Below, in pieces: positions 23,380 to 32,513 of a stretch of 64,000 nucleotides of DNA. The notes under the pieces are model-generated. The model worked only from the letters and a program-made list of their open reading frames with translations, was not told the origin of the DNA and searched no databases. The DNA comes from Treponema_C sp050320395 (GTDB lineage: Bacteria; Spirochaetota; Spirochaetia; Treponematales; Treponemataceae): positions 1,674,001-1,738,000 of the forward strand of contig NZ_CP144459.1 in assembly GCF_050320395.1 (NCBI RefSeq), in the 5' to 3' direction. The position numbers were made by a program, and so were the translations under genes. The number at the start of each line of letters is the position of its first letter. Position 1 is the stretch's first letter.

Positions 23380-24903
23380 ATGATTTATCTTGAAGAGGCA
23401 AAAAACGGTTCTCTTACCTGCAGAAAAGAGGGACAATACCTTCATTCAAAATACAATCCGGAAGAAGAAGCCGATAAATTTGCAGCTTCTTTAAAGCCCG
23501 ATTTTACCCCCTTTTGCATTATAGCGGCAGGCCCCTGTCTTTCCCACTGTCTTATCCCCTTACGCAGGCGTTTTCCTTCCGTTCCCGTCTATGCCGTACA
23601 CTATGCATCTTTTTTTATTGATAAGACGGCTTGCAGCCGTGATGTCTGGGACGGTATTTTTTGTACCGAACAAAAAAACGAATACGAACTGTCCGAAGAG
23701 CTTTTTGAATCGCTTGGAGAAGAACTGATATTCGGGGCCTTGTTTACCCCCTGGCTGCCTGCAGAACGCATATTTCCCGATCAAAGCAGGATTTTTTGGG
23801 CAGCGGTAAAACTCATGCTCCGAAAAAGCCGGGATGTATTGGCAACACGTGCTTTTTTTTCGCGTTCCTGGCTGAAAAATACCGTCCGTTTTTTTATACG
23901 TACCCGGCATATATGCGGCATCGAAAAAGGCGGTCAAGCCGTTCTTGCCGCCGCTTCGGGGCCGTCTTTGGCAGCTTCAATTCCTTATATAAAAAAGTAC
24001 CGCAGCTCGTTTTTTCTTATAGGCCTTTCGTCGGCCTTATCGGCCCTCATAGAGCACAATATTTATCCCGATCTTTGTATCAGTACCGACGGCGGTTTTT
24101 ATGCCGAATATCATTTAAGGGTTTTACAAAAGCTTATCCCGGAAGGCATTGCCCCGCCCCTCGCCGTAAGCGCCGAAAGCCGTATCGCCTCCGCAGTATC
24201 CGAGCGGCTTCCCCTTGTTCCCCTGCGTTACAACGACGGCATAGAAAGCCTCTTATTCGATTATTGCGCTATACCCGCCCTTAAGGCCGCAAGAAACGGA
24301 AGCGTAAGCGGAACGGCAGCCGAATTGGCTTTAAGTCTTACAAGCGGTCCCGTCTATTTTTGCGGCCTTGATCTTGAAAACGGAAAAGGCTATAAACACG
24401 TACAGCCGAATATACTCGAGAAAAACGATGCCCTCGCCGATAACCGCCTTAAGCCCCTGTTAACCCGCCTATCCGTTCCGGCCGACGGAGCGCTTGACAT
24501 TTACCGGCAGTGGTTTGCCTCCCGCGGCGAAGCCTTTTCCAATCGCTTATGCAGATTATCGGTTCAAGCCTATAAAAAGCGGCTCGGGCCTATACGCGAT
24601 GTAAGCTGGGACGATATAAAAAGCGATTTGGCCTCATATAAAAAAGAAAAGCCGATACGCATTTATACGGTTAAAAACATATCGGCGGCCGAAAATAAAC
24701 AAAAGGTGCGTGATTTTTTATATGCCGAAAAAGAGGGGCTTGAGCGGCGAAAGGACAAAGAGCATAGCGTGCAGTGGTATAAAAACTGCGCCCCCCTTGC
24801 CTATCTTTCATCCGTAAAGTATCCCGAATCGGCCGAATTTAAAGCCGAACTGGATAAAAAAGTCTTGCACATATTTGAAGAACTGTTTAAGCTGTGTACA
24901 TGA
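23380..24903 (+). CDS. DUF115 / Maf-like glycosyltransferase-type protein 1
   Basis: The 507-residue product carries the DUF115 (MptE/Maf-type) domain at about residues 180-330: GGQAVLAAASGPSLAASIPY followed by LIGLSSALSALIEHNIYPDL and CISTDGGFYAEYH, i.e. the GxGPSL loop and the D-GG motif. Maf proteins with this domain modify flagellins with nonulosonic acids in other bacteria. The N-terminal 150 residues contain a second degenerate nucleotide-binding-like segment (FCIIAAGPCLSHCLIPLRRR). The following DUF115 gene overlaps by 4 bp. No strong Shine-Dalgarno sequence precedes ATG 23380, so it may be translationally coupled. Confidence 0.8.
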   Translation: MIYLEEAKNGSLTCRKEGQYLHSKYNPEEEADKFAASLKPDFTPFCIIAAGPCLSHCLIPLRRRFPSVPVYAVHYASFFIDKTACSRDVWDGIFCTEQKNEYELSEELFESLGEELIFGALFTPWLPAERIFPDQSRIFWAAVKLMLRKSRDVLATRAFFSRSWLKNTVRFFIRTRHICGIEKGGQAVLAAASGPSLAASIPYIKKYRSSFFLIGLSSALSALIEHNIYPDLCISTDGGFYAEYHLRVLQKLIPEGIAPPLAVSAESRIASAVSERLPLVPLRYNDGIESLLFDYCAIPALKAARNGSVSGTAAELALSLTSGPVYFCGLDLENGKGYKHVQPNILEKNDALADNRLKPLLTRLSVPADGALDIYRQWFASRGEAFSNRLCRLSVQAYKKRLGPIRDVSWDDIKSDLASYKKEKPIRIYTVKNISAAENKQKVRDFLYAEKEGLERRKDKEHSVQWYKNCAPLAYLSSVKYPESAEFKAELDKKVLHIFEELFKLCT

Positions 24904-26468
24904 CGGAACGCTCGCACAGCTGCTATGTATCATGGACAAAATCAAAAACGGGGCTTCCCCTCCCCCTTTACGCAGACGGCAAACCCGCGGCATCCGTCTA
25001 CGACCCGGAAAAAGAAGCTCTGCGTTTTGCCTCTTTGGATGTATTCAAAAATGCGGGCTTTATTTTAATTGCGGGTTTGGGTGCGCGGCTTCATATAAAC
25101 GAATTGGCTAAATGCCGCCCCGGCTGCCGTATAGTCGTGGTAGAAGCTAATAAGGAATCCGCCGACTTTATCGTAAAAAACGAAATCAAGAGGCCGGACC
25201 ATGCCGATGTGGATATATGTACCGCCAGTGAAGTCTACGATTTTTTACTGCAAAACTATTTTCCGCCCGTGCACGGCAATTTTTGTCTTTATCCCCTTCG
25301 TTCATGGTTACAAGCGCAGCCTGGCCTTTTTGAGTTTATCAAAGCGGAAACCGAGCGAGCGTTGGAGCATATCGCTTCCGATGTTTCAACCCAGGCACGC
25401 TTCGGAAAAATATGGCATAAAAACATTATAGACAATTTATCCCTTTATGCCGATATGCAAAGCGAATCAAGGATTGATTTTTTTAATAGCCGTTTTCCCG
25501 TGCATAAAACCGCTTTTATCGCCGCGGCGGGCCCCTCACTGGAATCGTGTTTCGAGCCTCTGAAAAAAAAACGGAACTCCTATTACATCATTGCAACCGA
25601 CACGGCCTTTCCGGCCTTACATGCCCAAGGTATTCGAGCCGACGCCTTTGTATGCATAGACCCCCAGCTTTTTTCGCTCCGGCATCTGTATACCTCTATA
25701 GACGATAAAACCCTCTTTGTCTGCGATTCGGCATGCAGTCCCCTTGTGCCGCGTAAAGCTCTGAAAGCCGGAGCCGGCATTCTTTTTTTTAACGGCAATC
25801 ATCCCCTGTGTATGCTTGCGCACATGTATTACGCCGCCGAAAACCGGGACGAACCTCCGCTTTTTCCCTTTTTCGGCAGTCCCGAAGGAACGGTTACAAT
25901 AGCGGCTGTCAATTTCGCCTTAAAAGCGGGATTTATGCGAATCGCAACCGGAGGTGCCGATTTTTGTTATACGGACGGCAAAGCCTATACACGGGGCTCC
26001 TATTTCGATGCGGCATTCGGTTCTCTGTCCACGCGCCTAAACACGGGCGAACACTTATTTTGTTCCCTCATGTATGCAAAACCCCTTGAAGAGGCCGCTC
26101 TTGCAAACAAAAAGCGGTGTTTTACCACAGCCTTACTCAAAGCCTATAGGGAAGCGTTCAACCGCATATCGGATAACCATCCGGGTATGATCTTTCCCCT
26201 GGAACAGGAAGGTTTTTACTCCTGCAAGCAGTCTGTAGAGACAAAAACGGCCTTGTATACACATAAACGCGGTTTCGACATACAGGGCTTTGTACACTTT
26301 TACGCCGAAGAACTGTACAAGCTTCAAAAGGGCATAAAAACCGATTTTTCTCCGGCCGTATACGCATCGATTTTACCTTACGGAGCCCGCTTTGCCGCTC
26401 AAAACGGCTTTTTCGACCTCGATAAAATTATCGATGAAATATTCTTAAAATTTCCGCATTCGCCATAA
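24900..26468 (+). CDS. DUF115 / Maf-like glycosyltransferase-type protein 2
   Basis: The 522-residue second DUF115 protein of the pair. Residues 35-130 resemble the Maf N-terminal region (FILIAGLGARLHINELAKCR, IVVVEANKESADFIV). The DUF115 core is at about 200-370: AFIAAAGPSLESCFEPLKKK, YYIIATDTAFPALHAQGIRA, DAFVCIDPQ and FMRIATGGADFCYTDGKAYT. The ATG at 24900 overlaps the upstream stop as ATGA. The two proteins are only distantly similar, so they may act on different acceptors or work as a complex. A flagellin-glycosylation role is inferred from family and genus. Confidence 0.82.
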   Translation: MTERSHSCYVSWTKSKTGLPLPLYADGKPAASVYDPEKEALRFASLDVFKNAGFILIAGLGARLHINELAKCRPGCRIVVVEANKESADFIVKNEIKRPDHADVDICTASEVYDFLLQNYFPPVHGNFCLYPLRSWLQAQPGLFEFIKAETERALEHIASDVSTQARFGKIWHKNIIDNLSLYADMQSESRIDFFNSRFPVHKTAFIAAAGPSLESCFEPLKKKRNSYYIIATDTAFPALHAQGIRADAFVCIDPQLFSLRHLYTSIDDKTLFVCDSACSPLVPRKALKAGAGILFFNGNHPLCMLAHMYYAAENRDEPPLFPFFGSPEGTVTIAAVNFALKAGFMRIATGGADFCYTDGKAYTRGSYFDAAFGSLSTRLNTGEHLFCSLMYAKPLEEAALANKKRCFTTALLKAYREAFNRISDNHPGMIFPLEQEGFYSCKQSVETKTALYTHKRGFDIQGFVHFYAEELYKLQKGIKTDFSPAVYASILPYGARFAAQNGFFDLDKIIDEIFLKFPHSP

Positions 26469-26474
26469 AAGATC

Positions 26475-26503
26475 TGTACAATACGCGTCTAACTTGCTAT
26501 AAT
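26475..26503 (+). promoter_or_regulatory. Promoter of the GGDEF-like membrane protein gene
   Basis: TATAAT at 26498-26503 is a perfect -10. The -35 (TGTACA, 26475-26480) is weaker at 17-nt spacing. The ATG follows 30 nt downstream. Confidence 0.5.
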
Positions 26504-26533
26504 ATGTAATACTATTTATAGAGCGGGGATTCT

Positions 26534-27871
26534 ATGGGGGAAGGCACAAAGAGCGTACGGATACTTGCAGTTGTTGTTTTATCTTTATTTATGCTGACGA
26601 TGGTTTATTTTACCGCTTCGGTCATCAAAGGCTTTAAAAACGGCTCATTGCGGGCTGAACGCGATTTTATGCACATTACGGAAACGGCATCTTCGGCTGT
26701 CTTTTTTGACACCGATTCCGCCGCATTAAATGAACTTCGAAATATCCTTATAAACAATGAATATGTTGCCGCAGCCCTCGTTTGTTCCGAAAAAAATATC
26801 TTTTTTGTCTATCCTGCTTCATCACCCCTTATCGGTATGAATATACAGGGTAAACCCTCGCTTCAAACTTCCTCTCCCATGATACGGATATTCAGTACCC
26901 GCCTTGCAGCAGCGCCGGAAGAAGATACAATGCTTACCGTTGCCCTCTATGCCGTTCGCTCGGCCGATATTTACAATCCGGCAAGAATCTCTTTTTTGGT
27001 TATATTGGCCGGCTTGGCTGCCCTCTTTGTTATGCTTTTGTTTATTTCAAAAAGCGCTCCCGTAAATCAAGGTGCCGAAAAAGCAGAGACGGCACAAGAT
27101 TCCGTTTTTCGGATGCAGGAACGGAGCATTCCTTCGGCGCAAGCTCCCGGCGATATTTTCGATAAAAAAGCCGAGCCGGAAGCCGAGCATGCTTTCGAGC
27201 CTGCAAAACAGGAAGCCGAACCGGAGCCTTTTTCTCCCCCCGCCGACGTTTCTTCCGGAGAGCCGAGCTTATTCCCTGCCGAATACCATGAAGCCGAAGA
27301 ACTGAGTACCTACGATGAGCATGAAGCAAAGCTGATAAGGGAAAACATGACAGACCCTTCCGGTCTGTTTTCTCCTGCAACGGGAATGGGTTGGGAACAG
27401 TATTTGGAAACCAGACTCGATGCGGAACTTATGCGCTCGGCATCTTCCGAACAGGATTTGGCCCTTGTACTGCTGCGCATACCGGGTATTGAAGGCAACA
27501 GACTCATGATGAAAAAAATCGCGGCCGTCCTCCTTGATTTTTTCAAATTCAGGGATTTCGTATTCGAATATAAAAACGACGGCTTTGCCGGCATTTTACT
27601 CAACATAAACCTCGATCAAACAATGGTTTTGGCGGAAACCGTTTATACCCAGTTTAAAGAATTGTTACAATCCGAAAATATTCCGTCGAAACTCGCCCTC
27701 GGTATTTCCATGCGCAGTTTGCGGCTTCTTCCGGGAAGCAGACTTATAGATGAGGCCGATAAAGCCTTACAAAAGGCCTTTAACGAAACGGGTCTGCCGA
27801 TTGTCGCCTTCCGTGTAAACCCCGATAAATACCGTCAATTTGTAGCCGATTCGGCACGGGAATCCCGCTGA
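26534..27871 (+). CDS. Membrane protein with degenerate GGDEF-like domain
   Basis: A 445-residue protein with an N-terminal membrane helix (RILAVVVLSLFMLTMVYFTA), an extracytoplasmic sensor-like domain at about 35-150, a second helix at about 155-175 (ISFLVILAGLAALFVMLLFI), an acidic Pro/Glu-rich linker and a C-terminal domain of about 160 residues. The latter has nucleotide-cyclase topology (DLALVLLRIPGIEGNRLMMK, FEYKNDGFAGILLNINLDQT, ALGISMRSLRLLPGSRLIDE, ADKALQKAF), but the GGDEF signature itself is replaced by KNDGF. It probably does not make c-di-GMP and may sense or bind it. It converges with dinG. Confidence 0.7.
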   Translation: MGEGTKSVRILAVVVLSLFMLTMVYFTASVIKGFKNGSLRAERDFMHITETASSAVFFDTDSAALNELRNILINNEYVAAALVCSEKNIFFVYPASSPLIGMNIQGKPSLQTSSPMIRIFSTRLAAAPEEDTMLTVALYAVRSADIYNPARISFLVILAGLAALFVMLLFISKSAPVNQGAEKAETAQDSVFRMQERSIPSAQAPGDIFDKKAEPEAEHAFEPAKQEAEPEPFSPPADVSSGEPSLFPAEYHEAEELSTYDEHEAKLIRENMTDPSGLFSPATGMGWEQYLETRLDAELMRSASSEQDLALVLLRIPGIEGNRLMMKKIAAVLLDFFKFRDFVFEYKNDGFAGILLNINLDQTMVLAETVYTQFKELLQSENIPSKLALGISMRSLRLLPGSRLIDEADKALQKAFNETGLPIVAFRVNPDKYRQFVADSARESR

Positions 27872-27888
27872 AAGTCTTTCTGCGGAAA

Positions 27889-30006
27889 TTATGTTTCCGT
27901 AAAACGCCGGACTTCAGAACACACATCCTCGGCCGCAGCAAAACAGCGGCGGCTTTCGGGTACGCTGTTTAAAAACAAGGTCCCGTAGGGCATTGAAATA
28001 AGACGCTTATCCAAAACACTCACGGCACCCCGGTCGCACGAATGCCTAATGAGGCGGCCGAAGCCCTGCCTAAAACGTATAATCGCTTCGGGTAAACTTA
28101 AATCAAAAAAAGAAGATAAGCCGCGAGCATCCATATCTTCGCAGCGCGCTTGAAAAACGGGATCCGAAGGAACCCTGAACGGCAATTTTACGATAATGAC
28201 CTGAGAAAGGCTTTCTCCCGGTACATCAACCCCTTCCCAAAAAGAATCGGTTGCAAAAAGCACGCTTTCCGTATCTTTTTTAAAGGTTTCCAAAAGACGG
28301 AAGCGGTCGTCATCGCCCTGCTTTAAAACCCTAATGCCCTCTTGTGCCAAAATAAGCCGTGCATGGGCACAGGCGGACTGCAGCGATTCATACGAGGTAA
28401 AAAGAACAAGTGCGCGGCCTGCAGATGAACGTATAAGACGAACCAGCACCTGCTCAAGCATCTGCTGAAAGCCTTCCTGATTCGGAAGCGGCATATCCGA
28501 AACAACGCTCAACAATACATCCTGCTTATAATTAAACGGAGATTCAAAAACGGCGCAGAGTAAACGCTCTTTATCGGAAAAACGGGCTCCGGTCCTCCTA
28601 AGCCAATAAGAAAATCCATCACCGGTCTTTGCATTTGACAGGGTTAAGGTTGCCGACGTACATACGACGGTATGTATGGGTTCAAAAAGATTTTCGTATA
28701 TTCGGGATGACGTATCCAGCGGCGTTTCGTACAAAACCGGATAAAAGCCGCCTTTTTCAAGCGAATGTTTTTCCGCCCAAAACACCGAAGCGGGTTTTTC
28801 CTGCCATTGTGCAAAATTCGTACATACGGCAGCGGCATTTTCAAGCCGGTGTAAAATCAGCTTGGTTTCCCATACGCATTGCTGAGACTGTTCTTCATCG
28901 TTTATGCCGTCAATCAGATTTCTTACCGAAGCGCAAAGACCGTCCACATCTTTTGCAAGAAGCCGGGCCTTACCGATAAAGTCCGATGCGCGCGCAGCCG
29001 TTGCTTCGCAGAGCCTGCATGAAAAGGCCCCGTCAAAAAAAGTCAAAGCCGCATCTTCCATATCGCCGAGGCGCGCCCTTATAAGCTGAATAGCGGCGAC
29101 CGCTTCCTGAAAAGAATCTTCGGCAGCCGACAATCCCTGCAAATTGCATAAAAGGCCGGCCGCACTTTTTCGCAGCCGGTATAATTTATTTAATTGTTTT
29201 ATAAAGGTAAAACGGTTTACCGAACTTGAAAAAAAACTTGTCGCCGCGGCCTCAATACCGTGTGCTTCATCCAAAACAAGGCGTTTATAGGGCGGCAAAA
29301 CGGCGGTATCTGAAAAACCGGCTCCGCTTGAGCGCATTGCAATATCGGCAAACAATAAATGATGGTTTACAATCAAAATGGAAGCTTCCGCCGCTTTTTT
29401 ACGCATCTTCATAACAAAGCAGGACTCATAAAAAGGACAGCGGTTTGCCAAACAGGCATCGCTTTCCGAATTGACACGCTGCCAAAGTGAAGAAGACGGC
29501 ATAAAACTCAAATCGGATATACTTCCCGTATCCGAGATTTTAGCCCATTCGGCTATTTCGAGTAAAACTTCCTTTTCTTCATCGAATAAATCCGCTTCAT
29601 CAAGGCTGTCGCGCAAACGGCGTAAGCAAAGATAATTTTGCCTCCCCTTCATAATGGCTGCTTTAAAATCGATACCGAGTAAACGCCTCAGGGCGGGAAT
29701 ATCTTTTTCGAATAATTGCTGCTGTAAATTGATTGTACCGGTGGAAATAACGGCACGTTCTTTATTTTTTTCCGCCCATAACACGGCGGGAATCAAATAT
29801 GCAAAAGACTTGCCGACACCCGTGCCTGCCTCAAAAACGCCTATCTTATCTTCATTAAAGGCGGTACAGACATGCCGCAATAAATCGAGCTGTCCTTCTC
29901 TTTCTTCAAAACCGGGGAAAATCCTCCGTGCAGGACCGCCTTCAGACAGCCAAGCCGATACTTCAAGAGGATCCAAGGGTATAATATTTTCGGTTTCAAC
30001 TTCCAT
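27889..30006 (-). CDS. dinG: DinG/XPD-like ATP-dependent DNA helicase
   Basis: A superfamily 2 helicase of 705 residues. Motif I is EAGTGVGKS, motif II is DEAHGIEAA, and the C-terminal motifs include FATDSFWEGVDVPGESL and FRQGFGRLIRHSCDRG. Cysteines in NYLC and CLANRCPFYESC are positioned for the 4Fe-4S cluster of XPD-type enzymes. DinG unwinds R-loops and damaged DNA intermediates 5'-3'. I start at ATG 30006 (MEVETENIIPLDPLEV), because the longer frame would begin inside the tRNA terminator. No exonuclease domain is fused. Confidence 0.88.
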   Translation of the reverse strand: MEVETENIIPLDPLEVSAWLSEGGPARRIFPGFEEREGQLDLLRHVCTAFNEDKIGVFEAGTGVGKSFAYLIPAVLWAEKNKERAVISTGTINLQQQLFEKDIPALRRLLGIDFKAAIMKGRQNYLCLRRLRDSLDEADLFDEEKEVLLEIAEWAKISDTGSISDLSFMPSSSLWQRVNSESDACLANRCPFYESCFVMKMRKKAAEASILIVNHHLLFADIAMRSSGAGFSDTAVLPPYKRLVLDEAHGIEAAATSFFSSSVNRFTFIKQLNKLYRLRKSAAGLLCNLQGLSAAEDSFQEAVAAIQLIRARLGDMEDAALTFFDGAFSCRLCEATAARASDFIGKARLLAKDVDGLCASVRNLIDGINDEEQSQQCVWETKLILHRLENAAAVCTNFAQWQEKPASVFWAEKHSLEKGGFYPVLYETPLDTSSRIYENLFEPIHTVVCTSATLTLSNAKTGDGFSYWLRRTGARFSDKERLLCAVFESPFNYKQDVLLSVVSDMPLPNQEGFQQMLEQVLVRLIRSSAGRALVLFTSYESLQSACAHARLILAQEGIRVLKQGDDDRFRLLETFKKDTESVLFATDSFWEGVDVPGESLSQVIIVKLPFRVPSDPVFQARCEDMDARGLSSFFDLSLPEAIIRFRQGFGRLIRHSCDRGAVSVLDKRLISMPYGTLFLNSVPESRRCFAAAEDVCSEVRRFTET

Positions 30007-30016
30007 AGCCGTATAC

Positions 30017-30056
30017 AAAAAAAGGGTTGTCCGAACCTTTGTTTCGGAACAACCCT
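30017..30056 (-). terminator. Rho-independent terminator of tRNA-Glu
   Basis: On the minus strand GGGTTGTTCCGAA pairs with TTCGGACAACCC (one bulge, short loop), followed by seven T residues (30017-30023). It lies directly after the tRNA 3' end. Confidence 0.85.
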
Positions 30057-30060
30057 CTGC

Positions 30061-30132
30061 CATCTCCTAGGGGAATTGAACCCCTGTTGTCGGGATGAAA
30101 ACCCGATGTCCTAACCACTAGACGAAGGAGAC
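30061..30132 (-). tRNA. tRNA-Glu (anticodon TTC)
   Basis: The 72-nt sequence folds as a cloverleaf. The acceptor stem is GTCTCCT/AGGAGAT, the anticodon loop CGGGTTTTCATCCCG has TTC at the centre, and the T arm is CAGGGGTTCAATTCCCCT. The discriminator base is G and the CCA end is not encoded (GC follows). Confidence 0.96.
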
Positions 30133-30155
30133 ATACCGCAATAAGCGACTTGTAC

Positions 30156-30184
30156 ATAGTATCAAAATTAAAACTTTATGTCAA
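30156..30184 (-). promoter_or_regulatory. tRNA-Glu promoter
   Basis: On the minus strand TTGACA (30179-30184), a 17-nt spacer and TACTAT (30156-30161) lie about 24 nt upstream of the tRNA 5' end. Confidence 0.75.
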
Positions 30185-30195
30185 TAGGCACATAT

Positions 30196-30237
30196 AAAAA
30201 AGCGGACGCTTATCGGCATAAAACGATAAACGTCCGC
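30196..30237 (-). terminator. Terminator of the peptide ABC operon
   Basis: A 14-bp stem, GCGGACGTTTATCG with CGATAAGCGTCCGC (one wobble-type mismatch), and an 8-nt loop is followed by T residues on the minus strand. It lies just after the ATPase gene stop at 30256. Confidence 0.85.
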
Positions 30238-30255
30238 CTGTATTCGGATTGTTTT

Positions 30256-31710
30256 CTATTCGGAAAACTGTCCCACCAATTCCGGAAAATCAAAGTTTTT
30301 TTCAATAAAATAACGCAAGTCGAAATCTTCGTGCGTAACGATTACCAAAATCGTAGCGTGTTCGGCAAGGTATTCGGAAATGGTTTTCATAACCTGCAAG
30401 CGGGTTTCAAAGTCTATATGGGCAAAGGGCTCGTCAAGGAGTAAAATATCGGGTTGGGCGGTAAGAGCCCGTGCAATGTCCATACGCTTCATTTCACCCG
30501 AAGACAGGGCTTGAGGATGCTTATCCAAGTGTGCAGAGGTAAGCCCCACCTTTTTAAGGTTTTCGGTCAACTCTTCAAGGGTTCCGCCCTGCCCCGCTGC
30601 CGAAATCTGTTTAAATGAATCCCGAATGCTCAAGTCGGGGAAAAACGAAAAACGCGAATCCTGCTGTACAACCGTCATACGGCGGCGAAAGGGCTTAAAC
30701 GCTTTCGGATCCCTTCCCGTTTCTTTCGGTTTGAGGGCAACCAAATCGGAATTTTCCATAAGAATTTTTCCCTTTGTACCGTCAAGAAGCCTCAATATCG
30801 CCTTCATTGCACTGGATTTTCCGCAGCCTGAAGGACCGGTAATGCCGTAGACCGTCGAGCGCTCAAACACAAGGCTGAGTCCTTTAAAAGCCGTAAACAA
30901 ACGCTCACCGAAAATACCGCGTTTCAAATATGTTTGCAGTACGTCCTTTAGCTCGATTGCCGTTCCCGAAGCGCCTTTTTTTGCCTCGGGCTTTTCGTAG
31001 CCTTCCATTTCGGGCAGCGTTTCCAAAGCTTCGATTATACCGTTGTCCAATCTAAAAGCCTTGTCCAGCCTAAGCCGTTTAATAAAGTCAAGGTCGTGGC
31101 TTACCATAAGGAAGGTTTTATCTTGAGCCGGAAGAATTTCATTATTCAAAAACTCGACAAAATGCTTACGCAGGTTGCGGTCAAGGTTGACCGTCGGCTC
31201 ATCCAAAAGAATGAGGTTTCCTCTGCGCGACAGCAAAATCATCAAGGTGATGCGCTGCATTTCGCCGCCGGAAATTTCATCCGGATACAGGCGGGCAAAG
31301 GCTTCAAAATCGAGTGAAAAATACTTTTTAAGCCTTTCCTGAATAACGGGTCTGCATCCGGGTGCAAGAAGGGCAAGGTTTTGATCCAGGGTTAAAGCCG
31401 GATTCATAACCTGAGCGGTTTCCGCCGGCACAAACATGAGGCCGGACTGCGCAATCTGCGTCCACAAGGCGAAATTTCCCTTATGGCCGTCAACATAGGC
31501 ATCAAAACCGTTAATTTTCATACCGCCTTCAAAGGTAAAAATCTTTGTAGAAAGAATTCCCGCAACGGACTGCAAAAACACCGATTTACCGGTACCCGTA
31601 GGGCCCATAATAACGGCCGAAGAATTCCGCTCTATTGAAAAATCGGAATCTTTAAGGAGTACGCGCGTACCGAGTTTAATAGAGAATTTATTAAGCAAAA
31701 TGGGTATCAT
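30256..31710 (-). CDS. Dipeptide/oligopeptide-type ABC ATPase, two fused NBDs
   Basis: A 484-residue protein contains two ATP-binding domains in one chain, equivalent to DppD plus DppF. NBD1: Walker A GPTGTGKS, signature ISGGEMQR, Walker B LILLDEPTVNLD. NBD2 begins about residue 250: Walker A GPSGCGKS, signature LSSGEMKR, Walker B LLLDEPFAHID. The linker has no Fe-S or lipid-binding tail. It energises uptake through the two permeases encoded just upstream; the ATG overlaps the second permease stop by 4 bp. The fused arrangement guarantees a heterodimer-like site pair. Confidence 0.88.
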   Translation of the reverse strand: MIPILLNKFSIKLGTRVLLKDSDFSIERNSSAVIMGPTGTGKSVFLQSVAGILSTKIFTFEGGMKINGFDAYVDGHKGNFALWTQIAQSGLMFVPAETAQVMNPALTLDQNLALLAPGCRPVIQERLKKYFSLDFEAFARLYPDEISGGEMQRITLMILLSRRGNLILLDEPTVNLDRNLRKHFVEFLNNEILPAQDKTFLMVSHDLDFIKRLRLDKAFRLDNGIIEALETLPEMEGYEKPEAKKGASGTAIELKDVLQTYLKRGIFGERLFTAFKGLSLVFERSTVYGITGPSGCGKSSAMKAILRLLDGTKGKILMENSDLVALKPKETGRDPKAFKPFRRRMTVVQQDSRFSFFPDLSIRDSFKQISAAGQGGTLEELTENLKKVGLTSAHLDKHPQALSSGEMKRMDIARALTAQPDILLLDEPFAHIDFETRLQVMKTISEYLAEHATILVIVTHEDFDLRYFIEKNFDFPELVGQFSE

Positions 31711-32513
31711 GCATTTTCCTCCCTGGCTTCATTCAGCACCATTAAAAAGGCAACGCTGATGGCAACAAGCATAAGCGACGGAATCCAAAACAAAACGGGG
31801 TTTCCGCCTTCAAACAAGGCATCGCGGTGCGCGGCTATTAAGGCTCCCGGACTTAAGTGGGCAGGCGTTCCGTAGCTTCCGAAACCGAGCTGAATAATAA
31901 AGCCGAATGAGCAGTCCAGTACAAGGGTTTTAAGCAAGATACCCGCCGCAACGCGTCTGAACGTACTTCTCATCATTGCCGTGTTCATAAGAACCGCAAG
32001 AATACGCATTTTCGTAAAACCGTAGGAGCGGAAAGACAAGCTGTATTTTCGGTTATACAAATCGATAAGCGGAATGGTGATACTGCGCACCGCTTCCGGC
32101 AGGGTTGTCACCGTTGCCGCAAGAACGAATACGATAAGAGACATAACCGCCGAAGCGGCATTCGTATGGCGGGCAAGATAACCGGATACCGGAGCATAAC
32201 AAAAAAGAGCTACAAGAATTGCCGGTATGGACTGCACCGCATTGAGTATGTTTGCAAAGACTGCGCCCAAACGCATCCATAAAACGCTTAGATAGCCGAG
32301 GATAAGGCTTATAAGCATTGCAAAAAGCATTGTGGCAAAAAGCGTAATCGACAGTTCACGGAACGACGAATACAGGGATGTAAAAAAAACGGAGTTCACA
32401 ATCTCACCCGGCAAAATATGCAAAAAAGATTCAACCGGCAGCCAGGAGATTGCGAGCGGCGACAGCAAAATAACAATACAGATAATTTTCAAGATATTAT
32501 ATAGCTTTTTCAT
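31707..32513 (-). CDS. Peptide-type ABC permease (DppC-like)
   Basis: A 268-residue integral membrane protein with about six hydrophobic helices, the first at residues 9-27 (IICIVILLSPLAISWLP). A cytoplasmic loop resembling the EAA motif is at TTLPEAVRSITIPLIDLYNR. It forms the translocation channel with the permease encoded upstream. The N-terminus overlaps the preceding permease gene by 17 bp, and the end overlaps the ATPase gene by 4 bp. Confidence 0.82.
   Translation of the reverse strand: MKKLYNILKIICIVILLSPLAISWLPVESFLHILPGEIVNSVFFTSLYSSFRELSITLFATMLFAMLISLILGYLSVLWMRLGAVFANILNAVQSIPAILVALFCYAPVSGYLARHTNAASAVMSLIVFVLAATVTTLPEAVRSITIPLIDLYNRKYSLSFRSYGFTKMRILAVLMNTAMMRSTFRRVAAGILLKTLVLDCSFGFIIQLGFGSYGTPAHLSPGALIAAHRDALFEGGNPVLFWIPSLMLVAISVAFLMVLNEAREENA

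Noticed and set aside
27872..27904. CGGAAA...TTTCCG hairpin between convergent genes as a terminator
   Set aside because: The stem is only 6 bp and no T tract follows on either strand.
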